Origin: Opitutaceae bacterium
GTDB taxonomy: Bacteria > Verrucomicrobiota > Verrucomicrobiia > Opitutales > Opitutaceae
Assembly (NCBI GenBank): GCA_028280945.1
Contig: JANQKV010000055.1
Coordinates: forward strand, 1-64,000
Direction of reading: 5' to 3'
DNA length: 64,000 bases
The first letter of the stretch is position 1. The number at the start of each line of letters is the position of its first letter. A model generated the notes under the pieces. That model ran no database searches and had not been told where the DNA came from. It was given only the letters and a program-made list of their open reading frames with translations. This document shows positions 7,090 through 15,492 of the stretch, piece after piece. A program made the translations under genes and the position numbers.

Positions 7090-9813
7090 TCAGCGCACCG
7101 AACCGACCACACACACCACCCGGAAACCGATGACGCTGCTACGTTTGCCACCTTCTAAACGAAAAGCGTGGGATGCGAGCATGAAGTCATCGTCGTCGTT
7201 GAACGAAGCCCCCCGTATGCCGTTGGTTCTGCCTTCGACCCTTTCCCAGACGTTACCACCCAAGTCATAAATGCTGTGTTGGTTTGCGTTGAAAGACCCC
7301 ACCGGGGCGGTCGCGTGATGGCCGTCACCGTAGCTGGAAGTGATGGATCCTGGTTGATAGGCCGCATCCCGGCCGTAGTTGCCCGCTCCCCGCGGAGGTG
7401 GCCATGCGTCGCCCCACGGAAACCTTGTTTTGCCCACCGCCGCATCCCATTCCGCATCCGTGGGCAGGCGGTATTCCTGATATGATGCCAGTCGACCAGC
7501 CGCTTGTTCTCGCTTCGTCAGCCAAGCGCAAAACGCCTTCGCGTCCGCCTCGTTAATCTTCACTACGGGATGAGTCGGTCCTTGGGGGAACCCAGGATCT
7601 TCCGCCCAATCATAATCCGTCTCCTTCACAAACGCTGCAAAATCCCGCACCCGGGTCTCCCAGATCGAAAACAGCACGTCGCTTCCCAGCACCGGCACAA
7701 ATTTCATGCCCAATGTATTTTCAAATGGCTCGCTCGGTCGAGGGGCAAGAATCTCCTCCAATGTCGCCGCGATCGAAGTCGTTTCGCGCGTCCGCACCTG
7801 CCCTTGCCGAGTGGTGGTTTGGTGGTCGGCCAAACGAAACTCCAGTTCGAATCGACCGGGCATGAGATCATTAAAATCCAACGGCGTAATGCCCAGGCGC
7901 CGCCCTTCCGCCCACACTTCTGCACCGCTTGGCGTCGAAGTGATGGACAGTCTGCCCCCAATGAATTCGGCCAGTCCGAATGCGGTATCGTTGCGCACGA
8001 CCCTGACCTCTTTCGTCTGGTCCGGCCAGTTCTCCCGCCGGTAGGTCAGCGTGTAGCCGCCCGTTGGTAACTCATCCAACCTCGCCGGGGTCTGCACGGT
8101 CTGCGTGCGCCCACCGACGCCCGGGGCCGGCTCCACGGTGACCTCCAAACCCGGAGGATTGGAGGCGATCGACAGCGCCCCGGTGCTGCGCACCAGCTCC
8201 AGATTGAGAGTGGCAAACTCGTTCTCCATCACCTCCGTCTCCAGCCGTTGCTCCTCGTATCCATCGAGAGTCACCACCACCGGATACGTGCCCAACCGCA
8301 CGTCCATCAGTGTCACCGGCGTTTTTTCCCGCGCGAAGCCGCCCACCAAGACATCCGCGCCCGCTGGTTCTGTCGTGATAATGATGCCGCCGCGGGCGTT
8401 GGCGATGCGCGCTGCTTCTGCCTCGGCCTCGGCCAGTTCCCTAGCCAATCGGGCAGCCTCCGCCTCGGCCGCAGCACGTGCTGCCGCAACCCGCTCGGCT
8501 TCCAGCGCCGCGCGGCGGGGCTGCTCGAAGCCAAACCACCAGCCAGCGGTTGCCAGCACGGCTCCCGCCACCGTGATACCCAGCATCAAAGGGATTTTGG
8601 ATTTCGGAAAAGGGGCGTTGCTTGTCGACGCCCGTCGCGTCTCGCTGGCACCCCGAGCTTCGCGGGCGTTATCAAGCGACGCTCCTACCCGGTCGGCCCG
8701 GCGGTGCGACCCTGCCTTTTCCTGCTTCGTGTCCTGGGAATTTCCTGCGAGCTCTGTGTTACCTGCGACTGAACCTCCCTCCATGTCCGCCATAACCTCA
8801 GCAACAGCGGGCTTCTCAATCTGGGTCGTCCCCGGACCTTCGACCTTCGTCTTCGGACTTGGGACTGCGGCGCCCAACAATCGCTCCGCGACCTCCCGCG
8901 CCATCTGCGGCCGATCCCCCGGCTCCTTCGCCAGACACACCGCAATCGTCTCCTCCCACCCCTTAGGCACAATGTTCGTATTACGAACATTCAGCTCCGC
9001 CCGGCGCTCGGCGATGCCGGGCGCGGTTTTCTGCATCACCTGCAACTGCACCTGCCCGCTGTAGAACGGTGGCTTGCCGGTGAGCAGCTCATAGAGCGTC
9101 GCGCCCAAGGCATAAATGTCATCGGTCACCGCCGGTTTTTCGCCCATCATTTGCTGCGGGCTCATGTAAAACGGCATGCCGCTGGCCCCCGTCTGCTTGC
9201 TCACCCGTTTGGTTGAGTCGCTGAGGATCGCCGAAATGCCAAAGTCGGTGATCTTCAAATCGCCGCCGACATCAATCATGAGGTTGGCAGGTCTGAGATC
9301 GCGGTGCATGACCTTGGCTTTGGTGTGAGCATACTCCAAGGCCGAACACAGCTGCGCCACCCACGGCGTGAGCTGTTCCAGCGGAAACACCCGATCCTCG
9401 TAGTCGAGAACCAGTTTGGAAAGCGAAGGGCCATCAACCCATTCCATGGCGATGGCCGCAGACTGGGCATCGTCCACAAAGTCATGGATGCGCACGATGT
9501 GCGGGTGCGTCAGGTTGAGCACGCGCCCCGTCTCCCGCTTGAGATCATCGACCGCCCGCTGGTCCAGCGCGACCAACCCAGGCAAAAACTTGAGCGCCAC
9601 GTCCCGCTCGAGCTTTTCGTCGTGGGCCAGCCACACCCAACCCATGCCTCCCCGGCCGAGAGTCTTGGTGAGGGTGTAGCGGTCGAAGACGCGCTGGCCG
9701 GCCGTCAGGCCTCTGAGCGCAGCGCCAAAGTCCAGATCATCGGCTCCGGACGAAGGGGTATCCGCGATCTCGCGGCGGGTCGGATCATGATCGAGGGAAT
9801 CGTCGTCGGCCAT
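7090..9813 (-). CDS. Transmembrane Ser/Thr protein kinase with PEGA repeats and SUMF1-like C-terminal domain
   Basis: Signalling kinase of 907 aa. The kinase domain covers about residues 43-315: P-loop GRGGMGWV (53-60), Lys75 in VALKFLP, catalytic HRDLRPAN (170-177) and DFG (190-192). The usual HRDLKPxN lysine is Arg174. A proline/charged linker leads to one TM helix (IPLMLGITVAGAVLATAGWW, about 405-425) and an Ala/Glu coiled segment. Three PEGA-type domains follow (GGIIITTEPAGADV, GALSIASNPPG, GRLSITSTPSGAEV). The last 210 residues are a formylglycine-generating-enzyme/SUMF1-like domain (NTLGMKFVPV, YRLPTDAEWD, GGNVWERVEG, GFRVVCV). The FGE catalytic cysteine region reads ASHAFR, without Cys, so it is more likely a binding or scaffold domain. 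Target unknown. Confidence 0.92.
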   Translation of the reverse strand: MADDDSLDHDPTRREIADTPSSGADDLDFGAALRGLTAGQRVFDRYTLTKTLGRGGMGWVWLAHDEKLERDVALKFLPGLVALDQRAVDDLKRETGRVLNLTHPHIVRIHDFVDDAQSAAIAMEWVDGPSLSKLVLDYEDRVFPLEQLTPWVAQLCSALEYAHTKAKVMHRDLRPANLMIDVGGDLKITDFGISAILSDSTKRVSKQTGASGMPFYMSPQQMMGEKPAVTDDIYALGATLYELLTGKPPFYSGQVQLQVMQKTAPGIAERRAELNVRNTNIVPKGWEETIAVCLAKEPGDRPQMAREVAERLLGAAVPSPKTKVEGPGTTQIEKPAVAEVMADMEGGSVAGNTELAGNSQDTKQEKAGSHRRADRVGASLDNAREARGASETRRASTSNAPFPKSKIPLMLGITVAGAVLATAGWWFGFEQPRRAALEAERVAAARAAAEAEAARLARELAEAEAEAARIANARGGIIITTEPAGADVLVGGFAREKTPVTLMDVRLGTYPVVVTLDGYEEQRLETEVMENEFATLNLELVRSTGALSIASNPPGLEVTVEPAPGVGGRTQTVQTPARLDELPTGGYTLTYRRENWPDQTKEVRVVRNDTAFGLAEFIGGRLSITSTPSGAEVWAEGRRLGITPLDFNDLMPGRFELEFRLADHQTTTRQGQVRTRETTSIAATLEEILAPRPSEPFENTLGMKFVPVLGSDVLFSIWETRVRDFAAFVKETDYDWAEDPGFPQGPTHPVVKINEADAKAFCAWLTKREQAAGRLASYQEYRLPTDAEWDAAVGKTRFPWGDAWPPPRGAGNYGRDAAYQPGSITSSYGDGHHATAPVGSFNANQHSIYDLGGNVWERVEGRTNGIRGASFNDDDDFMLASHAFRLEGGKRSSVIGFRVVCVVGSVR

Positions 9814-9991
9814 GGAGAAAGTGGCGGCAAGGGGTCAGTTGACGCAGAGGGAGCTAGGCGCTTGTGCCCGGTAATTGCAATCCTGCCGACATGCCCTGTG
9901 CCAACGCGGCGCGATATCAAGCTGACAGCGACGAGATCACTCAAAAGTATCCCTACCCCCTGGACTGATTTATCCACTCCGCTGCTATTTA
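9814..9991. other. Intergenic, no gene seen
   Basis: Upstream region of the kinase gene. I see no conserved reading frame or RNA here. Together with the repeat at 9992-10086 and a short tail to 10149 it forms a 336-bp gene-free gap. Confidence 0.6.
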
Positions 9992-10086
9992 GTCACGGAG
10001 GACACAGCAAAGACACGGAGGACACTGAGGGGCTGTGCAGGCTGATGGCTCTGCGTTCTCGGTGTGACCTCCGTGTCCTCTGTGAC
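9992..10086. repeat. Imperfect inverted repeat (CTCCGTGTCCTCTGTGAC family), copy 1
   Basis: The left arm begins GTCACGGAGGACACAG and contains a second GACACGGAGGACAC. The right arm, CCTCCGTGTCCTCTGTGACA at 10068-10087, is its approximate reverse complement. It is non-coding and sits between the kinase and HAD genes. A related element is at 12952-13045. Confidence 0.7.
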
Positions 10087-10149
10087 AAGAAAACTTCTGC
10101 CTCTTAGTCTTCCTCGCCCTTGCTTGGCTCCCGCGGGTGGAACTCGGTA

Positions 10150-10938
10150 TCACGTTAAACCCGACCGCTCTTCCCACCAGGCCGGCAGGTCGGCAATGGA
10201 ATCGAGGATAGTGTCGGGAACGATGTCGCCCTGCAGGTCCGCCGGTCGGAACTTGCCGGTCCGCACGAGCAGGCCGCGCAAACCGGCAGCCTGCGCACCC
10301 TTCACGTCGCCCTTGATGTCATCGCCAATCATCACCGTTTCGGCCGCGGCTCCGCCCAGGCGTGCGACAGCGGTGGCAAAGAACTCGACCGAGGGCTTGC
10401 CCAATACCACCACCCGACAGCCCGTGGCGTATTCGAACGCCTTGGCAAACGAACCGACATCCAGTCGCAAACCGTCCGGTGCGCGCCAATACCGGGTCAT
10501 GCCCATGGCGAGCAAAGGCGGACGGGCATCCGACATCAAGGCGTTCAGCACCCGGTTCATGGTGGCAAAGTCCCATGCTTCCCCCAAGTCGCCCAGCACC
10601 ACCGCCGACAAATCAACCGCGCGTTCCGGCGCGGACGCCGGCAGGTCCTCCTTGGTGGCGCCCGGCACAAAAAGCGCAGGGAGCCCCGCTCCACCCTCGG
10701 TCCGCAACCACTCCCGGACCGCCACCGCCGGGGTCAGGAAACTGTCCGGGGCCGACGGTATGCCCAGGCGGGCCAGTTTCTCCATCAAGGCGGCAATCGG
10801 ACGTGACGTGGTGTTGGTTAAAAACAGGTGCGGAATACCTCGCTGCTCCAGCCATATCACGGCCTCGCGAGCCCCGGGCACCGGCTCGTCGCCCTGGTAA
10901 ATCACCCCATCGAGATCGATCAGGATTTGGCGCATCAT
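10150..10938 (-). CDS. HAD-IIA family hydrolase (NagD/LHPP-like phosphatase)
   Basis: Cytosolic HAD-superfamily phosphatase with a type IIA cap, about 262 aa from the chosen start. Motif I is LIDLDGVIYQG (nucleophile Asp), motif II LTNTTSRP, motif III Lys in VVLGKPS, and motif IV IGDDIKGDVKGAQAAG with the metal-binding Asp pair. The order and length fit the NagD/4-nitrophenylphosphatase/LHPP group; the natural substrate is unknown. The frame stays open to an ATG at 11001, but the first 21 residues of that version precede the universally conserved start of motif I and look unconserved. I therefore prefer ATG 10938 (or the adjacent ATG 10935). It lies just downstream of xerD in the same orientation, probably co-transcribed. 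Confidence 0.88.
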   Translation of the reverse strand: MMRQILIDLDGVIYQGDEPVPGAREAVIWLEQRGIPHLFLTNTTSRPIAALMEKLARLGIPSAPDSFLTPAVAVREWLRTEGGAGLPALFVPGATKEDLPASAPERAVDLSAVVLGDLGEAWDFATMNRVLNALMSDARPPLLAMGMTRYWRAPDGLRLDVGSFAKAFEYATGCRVVVLGKPSVEFFATAVARLGGAAAETVMIGDDIKGDVKGAQAAGLRGLLVRTGKFRPADLQGDIVPDTILDSIADLPAWWEERSGLT

Positions 10939-11013
10939 CAAATCGCGGTGCGTTTCACCGCGCTCATTTGTCCAACCTAACCCATTGACCGCCTGCGGCA
11001 ATGACTGAACCGA

Positions 11014-11961
11014 CTAATTCGCGGAATCACGCAGTTTTCGAGGATGGAACTTCGCGTGATGGTCGAGCAGGCGCTTTTGCTCGACCGCCGTGTAGATTTG
11101 CGTGGTCCCGATGTCCGCGTGGCCGAGCATCTCCTGAATGGCCCGCAGATCGGCGCCACCGCTGAGCAGATGGGTGGCAAACGAATGGCGCAGCAGGTGG
11201 GGTTTCACCGGCTTGGTCACGCCCGCCCTCCGTGTATAGTCCTTCACGAGCACCCAGACCATTTTGCGGGAGATCGCCGACCCCCGCTTGCTCAGAAAAA
11301 ACGCACTGCCCGTCTTGGGTTTCACAAAGTGGGGTCGCCCTGAGTCCAGGTAGCTTTGCAGGGCGGCCGAGGCCTGTTCCCCCAACGGCACGACCCGTTC
11401 CTTGGAACCCTTGCCGATGACACGGACGAAGTCCCGCTCGAGATCAACCCGTTGCAGGGTCAGGTCGCACAATTCGGAAACGCGCAGTCCACTCGAATAA
11501 AAGAGCTCCAAGATTGCCCGGTCACGCAGTCCAAATGCATCGCCTGCCGTGGGTGCGGCCAGGATTCGAGACACCTCCTCTTCGGTCAGCGTTTCGGGCA
11601 GTTTACGGCGCAGCTTTGGCCCGGTCACCAGCTCCGTAAAATCGTCGGGACGCTCCCCCTCATGCACCAGGTGCCGTGCCAGCATCCGCAGGGCCGACAG
11701 CTTCCGAGCCGCACTCGACGACGCCAGGCCGTGGTCACTCAAACTCTGAGCCCATGCCGCTGCATCGTCTCGTTTGACTTGCCGCCATGACTTGCGGCCT
11801 CGCTGGGACATGAATACCGCGGCTTGATTCAAATCACTCCCGTATGCTTCGACCGTCTTCGGCGAACGACCCCGCTCCAGTTCCAGTGAAGTCACGAAAT
11901 CCTTCACCGTTTCCTCCAAAGCAACCGGCAGCTCAGGGACGGGAGGGGATGAACGCGACAT
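11014..11961 (-). CDS. xerD: Site-specific tyrosine recombinase XerC/XerD
   Basis: Tyrosine recombinase of 315 aa, expected to resolve chromosome dimers at dif with its Xer partner. The N-terminal SAM-like DNA-binding domain (about residues 15-105) includes LELERGRSPKTVEAYGSDL. The catalytic domain shows Arg in YSSGLRVSELCDL, Lys in VIGKGSKERVVPLG, the box HLLRHSFATHLL, GHADIGTTQIYT, and the nucleophilic Tyr within QIYTAV. The full normal length is present, so this is the housekeeping Xer rather than a phage integrase. XerC versus XerD cannot be separated with certainty. It is also the only tyrosine recombinase in the window, relevant to the integrated block at 50-57 kb. Confidence 0.93.
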   Translation of the reverse strand: MSRSSPPVPELPVALEETVKDFVTSLELERGRSPKTVEAYGSDLNQAAVFMSQRGRKSWRQVKRDDAAAWAQSLSDHGLASSSAARKLSALRMLARHLVHEGERPDDFTELVTGPKLRRKLPETLTEEEVSRILAAPTAGDAFGLRDRAILELFYSSGLRVSELCDLTLQRVDLERDFVRVIGKGSKERVVPLGEQASAALQSYLDSGRPHFVKPKTGSAFFLSKRGSAISRKMVWVLVKDYTRRAGVTKPVKPHLLRHSFATHLLSGGADLRAIQEMLGHADIGTTQIYTAVEQKRLLDHHAKFHPRKLRDSAN

Positions 11962-12026
11962 GCGCGAGAATTGCGTTGATCCCCCGCTTCACGCAAGGCC
12001 GGGCGTCAATCGGCCAAGACCGCGAA

Positions 12027-12296
12027 TCAGCGGCGACGGCCGCCGCCCGGGCGCCGTTTGAATCCGCCCGGAGGCGGCGTGCGCATGCGATAAGTGATGC
12101 GCGCCTTTTCCAGATCATAGGGACTCATCTCCATCTTCACCATGTCGCCCGCGGCAATCTTGATGAAGTGCTTGCGCAGTTTACCCGAGATGTGCGCCAG
12201 CACTTGATGGCCGTTGGCCAATTCCACTCTGAACATCGTGCCGGGGAGAACGGCCACGATTTTGCCCTCCACTTCAATCGAGTCTCCGTCAGGCAT
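12027..12296 (-). CDS. infA: Translation initiation factor IF-1 with basic C-terminal tail
   Basis: IF-1 binds the ribosomal A site during initiation. The core is textbook: [26 protein letters not shown], then [28 protein letters not shown] and ARITYR. The normal protein ends at ITYR (about 72 aa). Here 19 further residues follow, [19 protein letters not shown], giving 89 aa with an Arg/Gly-rich tail. I chose ATG 12296 ([11 protein letters not shown]) rather than ATG 12317, because family members begin right at this point. It is transcribed divergently from tadA and lies upstream of xerD. Confidence 0.95.
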   Translation of the reverse strand: MPDGDSIEVEGKIVAVLPGTMFRVELANGHQVLAHISGKLRKHFIKIAAGDMVKMEMSPYDLEKARITYRMRTPPPGGFKRRPGGGRRR

Positions 12297-12409
12297 AAGG
12301 TGCGGCCACGTGGCCAAAGGTCAGGTAGAACATCATGCAGATATAGGTGCGCAAAAGCCACTTGTAAGCCAAGAGGGGGCCTCCTTAGTCAAGGCTATTA
12401 CTCATTGCC

Positions 12410-12946
12410 ATGGTTTCGCCGTCCGCCCCGCAACCTCCACCCTGCCCGTTTGAGAAGCGTTTCCCTTCCCAACTGGTGCGGGATGATGTGTTCTACATGA
12501 GCCTTGCTTACAACCAGGCCATCGAGGCTTGGCGGGCCGATGAGGTGCCCATCGGTTGCGTGATCGAGCGCGATGGCGAAGTCATCGCCGCGGCCCACAA
12601 TCAAGTCGAACACAGCGATGATCCCACTGCCCACGCCGAAATCCTGGCGATGACCCAGGCGGCCGCGGCCGTGGGGGACTGGCGCCTCGAGAACTGCACC
12701 CTCTACGTTACCAAGGAGCCTTGTCCGATGTGTTCCGGCGCCTGTATCATGTCACGGGTGCAGCGCGTGGTGTTTGCCTTGCCCGACCCCAAGATGGGCT
12801 GCCTCGGGGGTGCGACCAATTTGAGTGAACTTCCTCGGGTGAATCACCGCTGCGAAATCACAGCCGGGGGCGTGTTGGAAGACGAGTGCCGCGATTTGAT
12901 TCAGGCCTATTTCCAGCTGAAGCGCAGTGGTCCAGAGACAGAATAG
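12410..12946 (+). CDS. tadA: tRNA-specific adenosine deaminase TadA
   Basis: Zinc deaminase that converts A34 to inosine in the tRNA-Arg wobble position; 178 aa. The catalytic HAE is in PTAHAEILAM, and the zinc-binding PCPMCSGACIMSRV is complete. The core begins around MSLAYNQAIEAW (residue 30), preceded by a short extension containing PCPFEKRFPSQLVRDDVFY. I kept the upstream ATG because this extension runs without break into the core, but ATG 12497 is a possible alternative. C-terminal LNELPRVNHR-like segment reads LSELPRVNHRCEITAGGVL. Single gene, divergent from infA. Confidence 0.92.
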   Translation: MVSPSAPQPPPCPFEKRFPSQLVRDDVFYMSLAYNQAIEAWRADEVPIGCVIERDGEVIAAAHNQVEHSDDPTAHAEILAMTQAAAAVGDWRLENCTLYVTKEPCPMCSGACIMSRVQRVVFALPDPKMGCLGGATNLSELPRVNHRCEITAGGVLEDECRDLIQAYFQLKRSGPETE

Positions 12947-12951
12947 CCTTG

Positions 12952-13045
12952 GTCACAGAGATCACGGAGCGAAGAGAAAACCATTATGAACCCCAGCGCC
13001 GAGCAGGTCTCTGTGCTCTCCGTGTCACCTCTTTTTCTCTGTGAC
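12952..13045. repeat. Imperfect inverted repeat (CTCCGTG/CTCTGTGAC family), copy 2
   Basis: The left arm GTCACAGAGATCACGGAG (12952-12969) is roughly complementary to the right arm CTCTGTGCTCTCCGTGTCAC plus CTCTGTGAC (13009-13045). The right arm shares CTCCGTGTC and CTCTGTGACAA with copy 1 at 9992-10086. It lies between tadA and the superoxide dismutase gene. Confidence 0.7.
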
Positions 13046-13127
13046 AAAATAACGACGGAATGGATCACCGCTTGCTGACACGTGCTTCCCTCCCTGCCCG
13101 GATGAGTTGACTAATTGGTCGGTGCCG

Positions 13128-13156
13128 TTGACGGAGGACGGCCATCAGAGCATAGT
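13128..13156 (+). promoter_or_regulatory. Putative sigma-70 promoter for superoxide dismutase
   Basis: TTGACG (13128-13133), a 17-bp spacer and CATAGT (13151-13156) match the -35/-10 consensus at 5/6 and 4/6 positions. The -10 box is 41 bp before the ATG at 13198. Confidence 0.4.
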
Positions 13157-13197
13157 CCCCCTCCTCTTTCCACTAACCCTCCAAAACAACCAAAGTT

Positions 13198-13830
<633 letters not shown>

Positions 13831-13880
13831 GATAGTTTGTCACCAAACCGGCGGTTGACATGAAACCGCCCAACTTTTCA

Positions 13881-13910
13881 GCCGCTCCGCACCGGAGCGG
13901 CTTTCTTATT
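13881..13910 (+). terminator. Rho-independent terminator after superoxide dismutase
   Basis: Stem GCCGCTCCG/CGGAGCGGC (13881-13901) with a short CAC/AC loop is followed by TTTCTTATT. Confidence 0.85.
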
Positions 13911-13930
13911 TGCGGTTGGCGGAAAATAAG

Positions 13931-13942
13931 AAATTCGAATTT
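13931..13942. promoter_or_regulatory. 12-bp perfect palindrome AAATTCGAATTT upstream of the LuxR-type pair
   Basis: This AT-rich perfect palindrome lies in the 150-bp AT-rich leader between the sod terminator and the regulator gene at 14064. Operator function is only a guess from symmetry and position. Confidence 0.25.
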
Positions 13943-14063
13943 ATGAACAACTGACAATCTACGGTATCGAAGATGATCGAGGCTGCGGTTTTAATATAGA
14001 GTTCTCCAATCAGCTCATAAACAGGCTGAACTCCATTACCCCACCCCCCTCAATTCGCATTCG

Positions 14064-14606
14064 GTGCCCATGCCACGGGACCCAAAGACAGAAGCCAATC
14101 GCCGGCCAGAGCCACACTCCCCGGCAAAACTGGTAATCGAAGGGAACAGGAGACGAAACGCCCGGCTCCAGCACCGGTTCCAAGCATGGGTTTCCCTGAT
14201 CGACGAACTGGGATGGGCGATCGTTTGGCAAGACTCCACCGACTCAACGACTGAAAACGAAAATGCCAGGCGAGATCTGGCTCAATCGGGTCAGGATGCC
14301 AACCGACCTGAAACAGTCAGTGCACTCACCCAGATGCTGGCTTCGAACGGCAGAGGCCTCGATTTTGTCGTCAGGGCTGATGATTTGTTAATCTGGCGGC
14401 CCTTGGGTTCAACCATTTCCCCAAAGGATTCGGCCCCTCTCACCAAGCGAGAAAGCGTGGTTTTGGCTTGGTTGAAGTCCGGCAAGACGCCAGCTGAAAT
14501 CGCGTCGATCCTTGGGGTAAGTCGACGCACCGTCGAAAAGCACCAACAGCATCTTTACCGGAAGCTGCGGGTGAACAGTGCCGCCCAAGCAGTGGTGGGC
14601 AGTTGA
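14064..14606 (+). CDS. LuxR-type HTH transcription factor lacking a sensor domain
   Basis: DNA-binding protein of 180 aa. The last 60 residues form a complete LuxR/GerE helix-turn-helix: LTKRESVVLAWLKSGKTPAEI, then ILGVSRRTVEKHQQHLYRKL. The first 110 residues are basic, then contain ARLQHRFQAWVSLIDELGW; I recognise no sensor fold. The start could be ATG 14064 or ATG 14070. The next gene starts at its stop codon and encodes a sensor-like domain, so the two look like separated halves of one regulator or partner proteins. Possible targets include the PEP-CTERM gene just downstream. Confidence 0.82.
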   Translation: MPMPRDPKTEANRRPEPHSPAKLVIEGNRRRNARLQHRFQAWVSLIDELGWAIVWQDSTDSTTENENARRDLAQSGQDANRPETVSALTQMLASNGRGLDFVVRADDLLIWRPLGSTISPKDSAPLTKRESVVLAWLKSGKTPAEIASILGVSRRTVEKHQQHLYRKLRVNSAAQAVVGS

Positions 14607-14608
14607 AG

Positions 14609-15427
14609 ATGAACGCTGATCGATTGCCCAATCTGACAACGCGGGATATCCGGGCGGTCAATGGCTTGACCCGGAAACTCGCCCGGACGGCGGATCGAAA
14701 GCAATTCGCCCGGACCTACATCGAAGGTGTGGATCGAATGATACCGGGCGAGATAAACGTGTGGGATGAGGCCTCGCTGGATCCGGCCAACATAGTCGGG
14801 TTCGCCGCCGCCAGCCCGGGAGGCTTGGCACAATTGGGTCGAGTTTTGGATGCGATTGTCGAACACCTTCCCCGCCATCCCGTGCTGCGATCGGTGGGGT
14901 GGTCCGGCGCCCGGAAACAACCCCGACGGTTGTCCGATTTTTGCTCCCGGCGAAAATTTCGCGAAAATCCTCTTTATCGCGAGGCCTATCGAAAAGTGGG
15001 CTTCGATTGCCAGATTGCCTTCAGCCTGGGCTTGGTCGGCGATGGATTCATTTCCCTCACCTTAAATCGCACCGGATCGGACTATTCAGACCGGGAATTG
15101 GAAATCTTTTGGCTGATTGCCACCGGGGTGGGTAAGTTACTTCGCCTTGCTCAACAGCGGCAGGTATTGGAGCGCAGGATCAGAGCCATCGAGCAGGCGT
15201 TTCGTTTTGCGCCGGCCACAATATCCGAGCTGACCACCGGCGAACTACGCCTGCTGGGTAAAATCGTCGCGCGGGCGACCAACCCCGAAAGATACCCCCG
15301 GGTGAACGATACCGAACGGAAATCACGCTACGCGGTGATTGAGAAGCTGCACCTGGAGTCAAACTCCCAACTGTTGGCCACGCTGGTCCGGCACCGGACA
15401 CAAGCCTGTGAATGGAAAAATTCGTAA
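14609..15427 (+). CDS. Sensor-like protein with a degenerate LuxR-type C-terminus
   Basis: Protein of 272 aa from ATG 14609; a TTG at 14603 would overlap the previous stop (TTGA). LSDFCSRRKFRENPLYREAYRKVGFDCQIAFSLG and LNRTGSDYSDRELEIFWLIA resemble the N-terminal sensory part of LuxR-type regulators, from memory of such proteins in Opitutaceae. The C-terminus, LTTGELRLLGKIVARATNPE to YAVIEKLHLESNSQLLATLV, lines up with an HTH (LTxREREVL, IxxKLxVxSxxxA) but the recognition-helix region is replaced. It may regulate the HTH protein encoded directly upstream. Function is inferred from order and resemblance only. Confidence 0.65.
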   Translation: MNADRLPNLTTRDIRAVNGLTRKLARTADRKQFARTYIEGVDRMIPGEINVWDEASLDPANIVGFAAASPGGLAQLGRVLDAIVEHLPRHPVLRSVGWSGARKQPRRLSDFCSRRKFRENPLYREAYRKVGFDCQIAFSLGLVGDGFISLTLNRTGSDYSDRELEIFWLIATGVGKLLRLAQQRQVLERRIRAIEQAFRFAPATISELTTGELRLLGKIVARATNPERYPRVNDTERKSRYAVIEKLHLESNSQLLATLVRHRTQACEWKNS

Positions 15428-15492
15428 TTCCGGGGGGCGACCGGAACGACGAGATCATGTAGGCTGGACGGGTTGTTGTTACCCCTCCCGCC

